Origin: an uncultured Lachnospiraceae bacterium
Lineage (GTDB): Bacteria > Bacillota > Clostridia > Lachnospirales > Lachnospiraceae
Assembly (NCBI GenBank): GCA_949935685.1
Contig: CATLGN010000049.1
Location: 1 to 8,726, forward strand
Direction: 5' to 3'
DNA length: 8,726 nt
Shown here: positions 1 to 7,240 of the stretch, one piece after another
Position numbering within the stretch: the stretch's first letter is position 1
Layout of the letters: each line of letters opens with the position of its first letter
Made by a program: the position numbers and the translations under genes
Notes under the pieces: model-generated
Told to the model about the DNA's origin: nothing
Database searches by the model: none
What the model saw: the letters and a program-made list of their open reading frames with translations, nothing else

Positions 1-1
1 A

Positions 2-961
2 TCGACGGTTCCGATTGGTACAAATGATGAGGTGGAGCGGCTTTTGAATGAGAATCCGATGGAGCTGCGCGTACACGTGGCCTCAAATCCGGAATTCCTT
101 GCACAGGGAACGGCGGTTCCGGATACCATGCATGCTTCGCGGATTGTTCTGGGTGTCAACGATGCGTTTGCAAAAGAAAAGCTATTGGAGATGTATGAAG
201 GTTTTGACGCCCCAATCATGGTATGCAATCGGAGAAGCGCCGAGATGATCAAATATGCATCGAACGATTTTCTGGCGCTGAAGATTTCATATATGAATGA
301 AATTGCCAATCTCTGTGAGGCGATCGGCGCAAATGTGGAAGAGGTAGCCAGAGGCATGGGATTTGACGAGCGGATTGGCAGGCGGTTTTTGCATGCGGGC
401 ATTGGCTATGGCGGTTCCTGTTTCCCGAAGGATACGAAAGCGCTGCATCATCTCTCGGCGCAGAACGGCTGCGAGATGCGGACGGTTAAGGCGGCGATTG
501 AGGTCAACGAAGGACAGAAATATAAATTATCCAAAAAAGCGAGAAAATATTATAGTGATTATAACGGACTGCAGATTGCAGTTCTCGGACTTACATTTAA
601 ACCGGGCACGGACGATCTGCGGGAGGCGCCGTCCCTTGTAAATGTGCCGGTATTTCTGGAAGACGGCGCTTATGTGCGGGCGTGGGATCCGGTTGGGGCG
701 GAAAACTTTAAGAAGCGGATACCGGACGAGCACATCACGTATTATAATACTGTGGAAGAAGCATTGAAAGACGCCGATATTTGTTTTATTTTTACCGAAT
801 GGCCGGAAGTAAAGGAGCTGCCGTTGAGCAGATTTTCTGAGTTGATGCGCAGACCCATTATCATGGACGGCCGTAATTGTTATCGGCTGGAGGATGTAAG
901 ACGGGTACCTGTCATATATGAGAGCATTGGACGGGAAATTGTAAATACAATCGAATCGTAA
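2..961 (+). CDS. ugd: UDP-glucose 6-dehydrogenase, C-terminal part (5' end outside window)
   Basis: The enzyme oxidises UDP-glucose to UDP-glucuronate in the cytoplasm with two NAD+, supplying acidic sugar for surface glycans. The frame is open from base 2 and gives 319 residues. Family proteins have about 400-450, so roughly the first 100-130 residues, including the N-terminal NAD-binding glycine motif, lie outside the window. Fragment numbering: STVPIGT at 1-7 is the end of the Rossmann domain; SNPEFLAQGTAV at 28-39; the central helical domain has EMIKYASNDF at 81-90 with the conserved Lys84 and Asn88; GYGGSCFPKDT at 135-145 carries the catalytic Cys140 and Asp144; the C-terminal UDP-binding domain has VLGLTFKPGTDDLREAPS at 194-211. 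The fragment ends at a normal TAA. GTG at 32 is not a real start, since homology continues upstream of it. Oddity: Gln35 stands where many homologues have a catalytic Glu. A GDP-mannose dehydrogenase is less likely, given the FKPGTDD and GGSCFPKD forms, but cannot be fully excluded without the N-terminus. Confidence 0.95.
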   Translation, partial: STVPIGTNDEVERLLNENPMELRVHVASNPEFLAQGTAVPDTMHASRIVLGVNDAFAKEKLLEMYEGFDAPIMVCNRRSAEMIKYASNDFLALKISYMNEIANLCEAIGANVEEVARGMGFDERIGRRFLHAGIGYGGSCFPKDTKALHHLSAQNGCEMRTVKAAIEVNEGQKYKLSKKARKYYSDYNGLQIAVLGLTFKPGTDDLREAPSLVNVPVFLEDGAYVRAWDPVGAENFKKRIPDEHITYYNTVEEALKDADICFIFTEWPEVKELPLSRFSELMRRPIIMDGRNCYRLEDVRRVPVIYESIGREIVNTIES

Positions 962-962
962 C

Positions 963-994
963 AAAAAAAGAATCGCGTAAATGCGATTCTTTTT
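963..994. terminator. Bidirectional intrinsic terminator between ugd and cotH-like gene
   Basis: A perfect 12-base inverted repeat (965-976 against 983-994, core GAATCGC/GCGATTC) encloses a 6-base loop. The stem begins and ends in A and T runs, so each transcript ends in a U tract: five U on the plus strand after the GC-containing core and seven on the minus strand (A run 963-969). It lies 1 base past the ugd stop and about 34 bases past the stop of the convergent cotH-like gene, so it can serve both. The longer U run favours termination of the minus-strand transcript. Confidence 0.85.
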
Positions 995-1027
995 ACGTAA
1001 CAGGAATGACCTTGCTTTCTTGCCTCG

Positions 1028-3316
1028 TCAGTTTGCAGCTCCTTTGGTGGGATATACATAATACCGCCATTCGTTGGTTTCTCCAAGCCTGCCATAGCTC
1101 TCGGTGGCGGCCATAATGGGCAGCTGCGCCGAATCGGCCACTGTAGTCCCCCGGGTAAGGTAAATAGCCTGCCCCTGTTCCAGTCGAAAGAGACCGGTGT
1201 TGTCCACACCGGCGACAAAAGTTTCTCCCGGAGCCAGTGTCTGCTGCGGCAGACTGAATTTCATATAGCGGGCGGGAACCTGGTTGGAAAGCGCATAGTC
1301 GCTGAGCTCCAACTCCCGTCCGGAGGCATTGTACAGCTCGATCCAGGCGCCGCTCGGGCCGCTGTATAATTCGCTGATCAGCAGGCCGTATGGAGAGGAG
1401 ACAGGAACGGTGACAAGACTGACGGTAATTTTGCCGTTTTGAATCAATGCGGTATCAAGCGTTACCTCCGGGGAATCGACCCGCTTTCCGTTTATCTTCC
1501 AGTATGAGAATTTTCTGAAATCGTTACAGGAGGCGGAGAGGGTAAGCGGATAATCGCCGTAATAGGCGCCGGTAAAATTGCCGTCAGAAGCCGTGAGGGT
1601 AGTTGTGCTGAAATGGATTGCCGCACCGGTTTCCGGCGCTTTTACGGACAGCGTATAGGGAGCGGCAGGATGAAATGTCTCCTGAATATAGGCGCGTACC
1701 TGTTCTTTGCGCGCGAAGGCGCTTTCTTTGAGCAAGGCGACATTTTGCTGGCGTTTTTCCTCATCCTGCGGGCTGTAATAGTGGGAAGCGATCGTGCTGA
1801 AGGCGTTATTGGACTCGGTGATGACGGCATCCAGATGTTCCCTGTCAAAGAGGCCGCTGTTGAGCAGATCGCAGACGGCGTTCAGAAAACGGTCCCGATA
1901 GGCGTCGATCTGGACAAGGGACGCCATCAGGACGCCGTCCTCTTTTACATTTCCAAAGTAAGCGGTCCACAGATCGTCGTCATACCGGAAATCCCAGATA
2001 CAGTCGAGATCATTGATCAGAAAACGGTATTTCCCGTCGGCATAGGGCATGTCTTCCGTCTCTTCTCCGTTATACCGCCAGATGGCATAATTCTTCTTCG
2101 GATAATCGGTGTTGTTTACCATAAGTTCAAAGGCATAATAGGAAAACATATCGTCCATAGACACTGTCTGTTCCAGCTTGTTCTGGTTTTCCGGCTGGCG
2201 GAGAGGAGAGGATGCAATCTCCGGATAGCTGTAGTACAGGCTCAGATAACCGCCCTGTTCCGTGCAGGCTTTTTCGGAGTCTTTATATATTTCCAGTTCG
2301 CCTTTGTTCAGCAGCGTTTTCACGGCTGTATTGCTGTGGTTGTATGTATCCTGAAGCTGCGCTGCGCTGTAGAGCGTGCCGTTCAGAAAAACCATGGCGG
2401 GCCGGGAGCCGGCCACCATATAACCGGCTTCATCTGCAAGATGGCTTCCCACATTCCAGCGCAGCATAGTGCCGCGCTGTTCCGGGGCGGCGGCACCGGC
2501 ATTGTATTCGTTTCCGCCATTGCGGAAAACCATGTTATTGAAACACTGGATATGAGGGAAAATCGTTCCCTTTGTATTATAATATTGAAAAAAGTCGTAG
2601 GCAAACAGGGGATGGGAGGCATCGTATTGCCTGTCTGCGAGCACTTTCAGAGAGTACGGGTAGTGTGTCATGGAGCCGTGGTCGCCGTCTACACACAAAC
2701 CGATATTCTGACTGATGACATTGGTTCCGTCCGGTTCGAAAATATCCATATGTGCATCGCGTATCCATTCCGTTCCCCGCTGTTTGCAGTTTTGCTTTTT
2801 GAAACGATCCCAGTCTTCTGCCGTAGGGCCACAGTCTGCCATTGGATACAAAATGCCCCTTTCCGGGGAAAAGAGATCGTCGGGATCTGCAGTAATGGAT
2901 ACGATCAGGGCATTGACAGGCCAGACATCGATGTTTTTTCCAATAAAATAGGTGGCGGTGTAGGGACCTCCTGTGATCCGGCTCTGGCTGTCACAGACAA
3001 CAGCCTTTATGGTAATGGCTTTGGCTGTCTGCTCCGCGTGAAAAGACAATGGTTCCTCATACAGCGGAGAGGTGGCATCGGGCGTACTGCCGTCCACTGT
3101 GTAACGGATTTGCATCTGTTTCAGATAGGATTCGGGAAGCGACAGTGCAACCTGAATATCATGCTCATAGAAACCGTTGTCCAGAGAAAAGGAAAAGGCA
3201 TCGTCTACATTGGAGGTGCGCATTTTCGTCTGAAAGGGACTCTGGGTTGTGGAGAACAGTATCAGTAAACCGAACGAGAGTAATGTAATAAGAATTTTTT
3301 TATGTCTGATTATCAT
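1028..3316 (-). CDS. Secreted CotH kinase-like protein with Fn3-like and lamin-tail domains
   Basis: The protein has 762 residues. Residues 1-26 form a signal or N-terminal anchor (KK followed by a hydrophobic run), so it should act outside the membrane. Residues about 70-125 are a chitobiase/Fn3-associated module (YTVDGSTPDATSPLY). Residues about 133-550 resemble the CotH family (atypical protein kinases of spore coats): FRNGGNE 264-270, FLNG 310-313, NNTDYPKKNYAIW 401-413 and INDLDCIWDF 434-443, with Asp404, Asp436 and Asp438 as candidate catalytic and metal ligands. Residues about 553-640 look like a repeat-type module (FSYWKINGK). Residues about 643-755 are a lamin-tail domain (LLISELYSG, WIELYN). 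The family's usual Arg/Lys-rich segment and the GEYWGLY motif are altered, so kinase activity is uncertain. The ATG at 3316 has a weak GCAGG site 5 bases upstream. The gene lies 64 bases after the YuiD-type gene with no terminator between, so co-transcription is likely. Its substrate is unknown; a role in spore coat or cell surface is inference. Confidence 0.85.
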   Translation of the reverse strand: MIIRHKKILITLLSFGLLILFSTTQSPFQTKMRTSNVDDAFSFSLDNGFYEHDIQVALSLPESYLKQMQIRYTVDGSTPDATSPLYEEPLSFHAEQTAKAITIKAVVCDSQSRITGGPYTATYFIGKNIDVWPVNALIVSITADPDDLFSPERGILYPMADCGPTAEDWDRFKKQNCKQRGTEWIRDAHMDIFEPDGTNVISQNIGLCVDGDHGSMTHYPYSLKVLADRQYDASHPLFAYDFFQYYNTKGTIFPHIQCFNNMVFRNGGNEYNAGAAAPEQRGTMLRWNVGSHLADEAGYMVAGSRPAMVFLNGTLYSAAQLQDTYNHSNTAVKTLLNKGELEIYKDSEKACTEQGGYLSLYYSYPEIASSPLRQPENQNKLEQTVSMDDMFSYYAFELMVNNTDYPKKNYAIWRYNGEETEDMPYADGKYRFLINDLDCIWDFRYDDDLWTAYFGNVKEDGVLMASLVQIDAYRDRFLNAVCDLLNSGLFDREHLDAVITESNNAFSTIASHYYSPQDEEKRQQNVALLKESAFARKEQVRAYIQETFHPAAPYTLSVKAPETGAAIHFSTTTLTASDGNFTGAYYGDYPLTLSASCNDFRKFSYWKINGKRVDSPEVTLDTALIQNGKITVSLVTVPVSSPYGLLISELYSGPSGAWIELYNASGRELELSDYALSNQVPARYMKFSLPQQTLAPGETFVAGVDNTGLFRLEQGQAIYLTRGTTVADSAQLPIMAATESYGRLGETNEWRYYVYPTKGAAN

Positions 3317-3380
3317 ACAAGCCTGCTTTCTTTAATACAAAAATCTGGTTTGAGCGCTTTCCTCCTGTTTTTCGGTAAAA

Positions 3381-3836
3381 TCAGATACCGGCTATGACAA
3401 AGGCAATCAGAATACCGAGTATTGCTCCGGCGAGAACCTGAAGAGGCGTATGTCCGACAAATTCTTTTAATTTATCTTCCATGCTGACCCCTTTTCCCAT
3501 ATGAGAAAAAAGTTCCATCATTTCATTTAGTACTTTTGCCTGGATGCCGGTCTCGCGTCGTACGCCGATGGCGTCATACATAACGACTATGGCAAAAAAG
3601 GCAGCGATTGCAAACTCGAAGCTGGCGCTGCCATATTGCAGACAGGTGGAAGTCGCAAGGGCACATACCGTGGACGAATGAGAGCTGGGCATACCGCCGC
3701 TTCCTACCATGCGCTCTGCGACAAAGCTTCGGGTCAGCGCTGTATGGATGATCGTCTTTAAGATTTGTGCTGTCAGCCAGCCTATCGCTGCGGAAAGAAA
3801 TATTTCGTTGTTGGCAATTCCTCTGAAAAAATCCAT
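3381..3836 (-). CDS. YuiD-type divergent PAP2 family membrane protein
   Basis: This is a 151-residue membrane protein of the YuiD/DUF212 family, related to acid phosphatases and vanadium haloperoxidases of the PAP2 group. No member's substrate is firmly known to me. Visible signature: GSGGMPSSHSSTVCAL at about residues 45-60, then YDAIGVRRETGIQAKVLNEM at about 86-105, both hallmarks of the family. Hydrophobic segments lie at about 11-27, 55-85 and 132-151, consistent with an integral membrane protein. The frame continues upstream to an ATG at 3890, but I choose 3836. A GTGAGGA ribosome binding site lies 4-5 bases before it, the longer form has no such site, its extra 18 residues are polar and atypical, and the likely promoter at 3905-3932 would place transcription start almost on the 3890 ATG. 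The 151-residue length fits the family. It is the first gene of a minus-strand unit with the cotH-like gene. Confidence 0.9.
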   Translation of the reverse strand: MDFFRGIANNEIFLSAAIGWLTAQILKTIIHTALTRSFVAERMVGSGGMPSSHSSTVCALATSTCLQYGSASFEFAIAAFFAIVVMYDAIGVRRETGIQAKVLNEMMELFSHMGKGVSMEDKLKEFVGHTPLQVLAGAILGILIAFVIAGI

Positions 3837-3840
3837 TGTT

Positions 3841-3847
3841 TCCTCAC
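3841..3847 (-). promoter_or_regulatory. Ribosome binding site deciding the YuiD-type start
   Basis: GTGAGGA on the minus strand, 4 bases before the ATG at 3836-3834. No comparable site precedes the upstream in-frame ATG at 3890, so this site supports the shorter protein. Confidence 0.75.
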
Positions 3848-3904
3848 AATCATTTGCATGGAGTGTAGTTTTCTGTTTACCGTATATCATTACAGTTTAC
3901 TACC

Positions 3905-3932
3905 ATTTTATGAGATATTCAAGTATTGTCAT
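3905..3932 (-). promoter_or_regulatory. Candidate sigma-A promoter for the YuiD/cotH-like unit
   Basis: On the minus strand, ATGACA (3932-3927) and TAAAAT (3910-3905) are separated by 16 bases. Each matches the housekeeping consensus at five of six positions. Expected transcription start is near 3898, leaving a leader of about 60 bases before the 3836 start. Found by eye only; a second weaker pair (TTGAAT and TAAACT, 17-base spacing) overlaps it. Confidence 0.5.
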
Positions 3933-3968
3933 AATTTCCGGCCGCTTTGAACATGCTAATGGATACGA

Positions 3969-3981
3969 CACTTGTCAAGTG
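3969..3981. promoter_or_regulatory. 13-base palindrome, candidate operator at the gmd promoter
   Basis: CACTTG-T-CAAGTG is a perfect 6+1+6 inverted repeat. It covers the -35 box of the forward promoter and lies between the two divergent promoters, a typical place for a dimeric regulator. Six-base arms can arise by chance, and no regulator gene is present in the window, so its role is a suggestion. Confidence 0.4.
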
Positions 3982-4001
3982 ACGGCATCTGCTGTTATAC
4001 T
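3972..4001 (+). promoter_or_regulatory. Candidate sigma-A promoter of the gmd-fcl-manC operon
   Basis: TTGTCA (3972-3977) and TATACT (3996-4001) are spaced by 18 bases, each five of six to consensus. A transcript would begin near 4008, giving a leader of about 50 bases before the gmd ATG. No riboswitch-like structure fits in that leader. The gmd ribosome binding site AAAGGAG (4043-4049) ends 8 bases before the ATG. Confidence 0.65.
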
Positions 4002-4057
4002 ACAATAAGGAAAAAGTTGGAAGCGAATACGTATTATAGATCAAAGGAGAAGACAGA

Positions 4058-5134
4058 ATGAACAAGGTGGCATTGATTACAGGAATTACGGGGCAGGATG
4101 GCAGCTATCTGGCGGAGTTTCTGCTGGAAAGGGGATATGAGGTGCACGGTCTGATCCGCCGCCACAGCATTTCCAATACTGCGCGGATTGATCATCTGAT
4201 CGCGTCGGATTATCATAAGATTAAATTTTTCCTGCATTTTGCCGATACGACGGATTCCAGCAATCTGATGCGTCTGATCGCAGAGATTCGGCCCACGGAA
4301 GTGTATAACCTGGCGGCGCAGTCTCATGTGGGGATTTCGTTCGAGGTGCCGGAATATACGGCGGAGGCAACGGGGACAAGTACATTAAAGCTGCTGGAAG
4401 CAATCCGGGTAAACGGCGGCTCCTGCCGTTATTATCAGGCTTCCACATCGGAATTATTCGGCGGTCTGCCTGAAACGGCGCCGCAGAGTGAAGAAACGCC
4501 TTTTTATCCCAAAAGTCCCTATGGCGTGGCCAAGTTGTATTCTTATTGGATTACGGTTAATTACAGGGAATCGTATAATCTGTATGCCTGCAACGGGATT
4601 TTGTTCAATCACGAGTCGCCGAGACGGGGCGAGAATTTTGTGACGCGGAAAATTACGCTTGCGATTGCCAATATCATTGCGGGAAAGCAGGAAAAGCTGT
4701 CTCTGGGCAATATGAACGCCAAACGCGACTGGGGATACGCGGGCGATTATGTGGAAGGCATGTGGCTGATGCTGCAGCAGGATAAACCGGGTGACTATGT
4801 GCTTGCGACAAATGAGACGCATACGGTCCGGGAGTTTGTGGAGGCAGCATTTGCGGAAGTGGGAATTCATATCGCCTGGAAGGGAGAGGGCATCCATGAA
4901 ACCGGTGTGGATCCGGAAACCGGCAGGGTGCTGGTGGATGTAAATCCGGAATTTTACCGGCCCGCGGAAGTGGAATTTTTATGGGGAAATGCGTCGAAAG
5001 CGGAGAAAGAACTTGGCTGGAAACGGAAGGTGGATTTTCAGGCGCTGGTGGCGATGATGATGAACAGCGATCTGAAAGAAATTATCGGAATGGATTGCGA
5101 GACATATCGGGCGCAGCATGAGAAAAATGCATAA
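4058..5134 (+). CDS. gmd: GDP-mannose 4,6-dehydratase
   Basis: Gmd converts GDP-D-mannose to GDP-4-keto-6-deoxy-D-mannose in the cytoplasm, the first committed step to GDP-L-fucose (also GDP-rhamnose or GDP-perosamine in other organisms). It is a short-chain dehydrogenase/reductase-fold enzyme of 358 residues, close to the usual 345-375. Visible: nucleotide-binding [10 protein letters not shown] at 9-18; [14 protein letters not shown] at 34-47; [12 protein letters not shown] at 84-95; active-site STSELFG at 129-135 giving Thr130 and Glu132; [10 protein letters not shown] at 155-164 giving Tyr155 and Lys159 (YxxxK); [17 protein letters not shown] at 184-200; and [17 protein letters not shown] at 220-236. 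All expected catalytic residues are present. The ATG has a good AAAGGAG site and the protein begins exactly at the Rossmann fold. It is the first gene of the operon, with its own promoter candidate at 3972-4001; fcl starts 52 bases after its stop. Confidence 0.97.
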   Translation: MNKVALITGITGQDGSYLAEFLLERGYEVHGLIRRHSISNTARIDHLIASDYHKIKFFLHFADTTDSSNLMRLIAEIRPTEVYNLAAQSHVGISFEVPEYTAEATGTSTLKLLEAIRVNGGSCRYYQASTSELFGGLPETAPQSEETPFYPKSPYGVAKLYSYWITVNYRESYNLYACNGILFNHESPRRGENFVTRKITLAIANIIAGKQEKLSLGNMNAKRDWGYAGDYVEGMWLMLQQDKPGDYVLATNETHTVREFVEAAFAEVGIHIAWKGEGIHETGVDPETGRVLVDVNPEFYRPAEVEFLWGNASKAEKELGWKRKVDFQALVAMMMNSDLKEIIGMDCETYRAQHEKNA

Positions 5135-5174
5135 GATATACCGGTTTGCGACGAGAGCGCCGGGAGAGAAAGCA

Positions 5175-5179
5175 GGGAG
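5175..5179 (+). promoter_or_regulatory. Ribosome binding site deciding the fcl start
   Basis: GGGAG lies 7 bases before the ATG at 5187. The alternative in-frame ATG at 5118 is inside gmd and has no good site before it, so the start at 5187 is preferred. Confidence 0.75.
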
Positions 5180-5186
5180 ATTATAC

Positions 5187-6128
5187 ATGGAAAAAAATGA
5201 TAAAATTTACGTGGCGGGTCATCGTGGGCTTGTGGGAAGCGCGATTGTCCGCAGGCTGAAGAAGCAGGGATATGAGAATGTAATTGGCAGGACGCACCGG
5301 GAACTGGATTTGACCGATCAGGCGGCAGTACGGGCGTTCTTTGAGACAGAGCGGCCGGATATTGTCGTGTTAGCCGCTGCAAAGGTGGGCGGGATTAACG
5401 CCAATAACACTGCGCCGGCAGATTTCGCGTGGGACAATATGCAGATACAGTGCAATGTGATCAAATCCGCGCATGATTATCATGTCAGAAAGCTTCTGTT
5501 TCTGGGCAGCACATGCATTTATCCGAAGATGGCGCCGCAGCCCATACCGGAAGACGCGCTTCTGACCGGACCGCTGGAGGAGACAAACGAGGCGTATGCC
5601 ATTGCGAAGATTGCCGGGATGGAGATGTGCCGTTTTTTTAAGAAGCAGTATGGAGATAATTTTATCAGTTGTATGCCGACCAATCTGTATGGACCTTACG
5701 ACAACTATGAGCTGAACAGTTCGCATGTGATGCCGGCCATGATTCGGAAATTTCATGAAGCGAAAGTGAACGGCGATCCTTCGGTGGAACTCTGGGGAAC
5801 GGGTACGCCGCTGCGGGAGTTTCTCTATGTGGACGATATGGCGGATGCCTGCATCTATCTGTTGGAGCATTATGACGGAGAACAGCATGTAAATATCGGT
5901 ACGGGAAAAGAGATTACAATTCGGGAGCTGGCGGAGCTGGTGAAAAAGACAGTCGGTTATGAAGGCGAAATTGTCTGGAATCGGGATATGCCGGACGGTA
6001 CGCCCCGAAAACTGACGGATGTGTCAAAGTTACACGGCGCAGGCTGGCATCATAAAGTGGAACTGGAAGAAGGAGTCAGACTGGCTTACGACTGGTTCTG
6101 GGAGCATACGGGCACGGCGAGACTATAG
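5187..6128 (+). CDS. fcl: GDP-L-fucose synthase (3,5-epimerase/4-reductase)
   Basis: Fcl takes the Gmd product, epimerises C3 and C5 and reduces C4 with NADPH to give GDP-L-fucose. It has 313 residues from the start chosen here (E. coli Fcl has about 321). Visible: [11 protein letters not shown] at 10-20 for NADP binding; [12 protein letters not shown] at 63-74; LGSTCIYP at 106-113 with Ser108 and Cys110; [15 protein letters not shown] at 134-148 with Tyr137 and Lys141; [11 protein letters not shown] at 164-174; and His180 in [13 protein letters not shown]. These match the E. coli Ser107/Cys109/Tyr136/Lys140/His179 set shifted by one, so the enzyme should be active. The open frame runs back to 5118, overlapping gmd by 17 bases, but that adds 23 basic residues of no family likeness and lacks a ribosome binding site; the ATG at 5187 has GGGAG at the right distance. 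Its partner gmd lies directly upstream and manC 41 bases downstream. Confidence 0.96.
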   Translation: MEKNDKIYVAGHRGLVGSAIVRRLKKQGYENVIGRTHRELDLTDQAAVRAFFETERPDIVVLAAAKVGGINANNTAPADFAWDNMQIQCNVIKSAHDYHVRKLLFLGSTCIYPKMAPQPIPEDALLTGPLEETNEAYAIAKIAGMEMCRFFKKQYGDNFISCMPTNLYGPYDNYELNSSHVMPAMIRKFHEAKVNGDPSVELWGTGTPLREFLYVDDMADACIYLLEHYDGEQHVNIGTGKEITIRELAELVKKTVGYEGEIVWNRDMPDGTPRKLTDVSKLHGAGWHHKVELEEGVRLAYDWFWEHTGTARL

Positions 6129-6169
6129 GATAACGTGTGTGAAGGGGCAAAAACACAGAGGATGGGTTT

Positions 6170-7228
6170 ATGAAACGGTATGGGATTATTATGGCGGGCG
6201 GAAGCGGTACCCGGTTCTGGCCGTTGAGCAGGAAATGTCTGCCGAAGCAGTTTTTGAATCTGACAGGCAGAGACAAGCTGGTGAATGAAACGATGGACCG
6301 CCTGATTCCGGTGATCCGAAGGGAAGACATGTTTGTCGTGACGAATGCGGCATATGCGGAACTGACGCTTGCGACTGCTGCCGGTCGTCTTCGGCCCGAT
6401 CATATTTTAGCGGAACCGGCGGCAAGAAATACGGCGGCCTGCATCGGGTATGCGGCGACGGAAATACTTCGGAAATATGGCGACGGCGTTATGGGAATCT
6501 TTGCTTCCGATCATTATATCCGGGATGAAGAGGGATTCCGCGGTGTGTTGGAGCAGGCGGTCCGGGAAGCGGAGCGGACCGACGCGCTTGTGACGATCGG
6601 CATAAAGCCCCGGTTTCCTGCGACGGGCTACGGTTATATCAGACGAAAAGACAGGGACAGTTCCGTGGTGGCGGAGTTCGTGGAAAAACCGGATCTTGAG
6701 ACGGCACAGGCTTATCTGGAATCCGGGGCATACCTGTGGAACAGCGGTATGTTTGTCTGGAAGGCGTCTGTGATTATGGAACAGTTTCGCAGACTTTTGC
6801 CCGATATTTATGATTGCCTGCAGGAAATCGGTCAGGCAATGGGAACAGAGCGGGAACAGGAGACGATTGCCCGTGTCTATCCGCAGATACCAAAGATTTC
6901 CGTGGATTATGGCATTATGGAGCGGGCGGATAATGTAATTGTGCTGGAAGGCGATTTCGGCTGGAATGACGTGGGAAGCCTGGATGCACTGGAAACGTTG
7001 TATGCACCGGATGGGAACGGCAATACGCTGCATGGAGAAGTGCTTGCTTTGGATACGAGAAACTGCATCGGCTATGCAGGGAAAAAGCTGATTGCGCTGG
7101 ACGGTGTGGAGAATCTGATTGTCGTGGAAACGGAAGACGTGGTGCTTGTCTGTGACAGAAGCAGAGCGCAGGACGTGAAGAAAATCGTAGATACACTGGA
7201 AGCGGAGGGAAAAGAGCGCTATTTATAA
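6170..7228 (+). CDS. manC: Mannose-1-phosphate guanylyltransferase, single-domain
   Basis: It forms GDP-mannose and pyrophosphate from mannose-1-phosphate and GTP, feeding Gmd. It has 352 residues: a nucleotidyltransferase domain with IMAGGSGTRFWPLSR at 7-21 (the GxGxR loop) and PKQFL at 25-29; AEPAARNTAA at 81-90; ASDHYI at 112-117; TGYGYI at 152-157; FVEKP at 170-174; YLWNSGMFVWKA at 188-199; VDYGIMER at 245-252; and GDFGWNDVGS at 261-270. A short C-terminal tail follows to about 352. It lacks the C-terminal phosphomannose isomerase domain of E. coli ManC (about 480 residues), so mannose-6-phosphate isomerase and phosphomannomutase must be supplied elsewhere. The ATG at 6170 follows AGAGG by 8 bases. 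The downstream gene starts 12 bases after its stop, and that gene's ribosome binding site begins inside the TAA, so the two are probably co-translated. Confidence 0.95.
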   Translation: MKRYGIIMAGGSGTRFWPLSRKCLPKQFLNLTGRDKLVNETMDRLIPVIRREDMFVVTNAAYAELTLATAAGRLRPDHILAEPAARNTAACIGYAATEILRKYGDGVMGIFASDHYIRDEEGFRGVLEQAVREAERTDALVTIGIKPRFPATGYGYIRRKDRDSSVVAEFVEKPDLETAQAYLESGAYLWNSGMFVWKASVIMEQFRRLLPDIYDCLQEIGQAMGTEREQETIARVYPQIPKISVDYGIMERADNVIVLEGDFGWNDVGSLDALETLYAPDGNGNTLHGEVLALDTRNCIGYAGKKLIALDGVENLIVVETEDVVLVCDRSRAQDVKKIVDTLEAEGKERYL

Positions 7229-7240
7229 AAGGAGATAAGG

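Noticed and set aside
993..1000. TTACGTAA palindrome beside the terminator
   Set aside because: Eight bases in an AT-rich gap is expected by chance and partly overlaps the terminator arm.
1613..3268. 551-codon open frame on the plus strand, antisense to the cotH-like gene
   Set aside because: It is in exact codon register with the minus-strand gene, so it stays open only because that gene avoids TTA, CTA and TCA codons. Its product has no recognisable motif, is unusually rich in Val, Ile, Cys and His, and the sense gene has clear domains.
3837..3890. 18-residue N-terminal extension of the YuiD-type protein
   Set aside because: No ribosome binding site before the 3890 ATG, polar sequence absent from the family, and the candidate promoter would start transcription almost at that codon.
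4454..4897. 147-codon minus-strand frame opposite gmd
   Set aside because: Same register effect; gmd is certain on the plus strand and this product has no family likeness.
5118..5186. 23-residue N-terminal extension of fcl overlapping gmd
   Set aside because: No ribosome binding site, basic residues with no likeness to the family, and a well-placed GGGAG before the ATG at 5187.
6129..6169. Weak TGTG...CACA pairing in the fcl-manC gap as a possible regulatory hairpin
   Set aside because: Only four base pairs, no U tract, and the gap is only 41 bases; not supportable.
6407..7033. 208-codon minus-strand frame opposite manC
   Set aside because: Shadow of a well-supported gene, with no ribosome binding site evidence and no recognisable domain.
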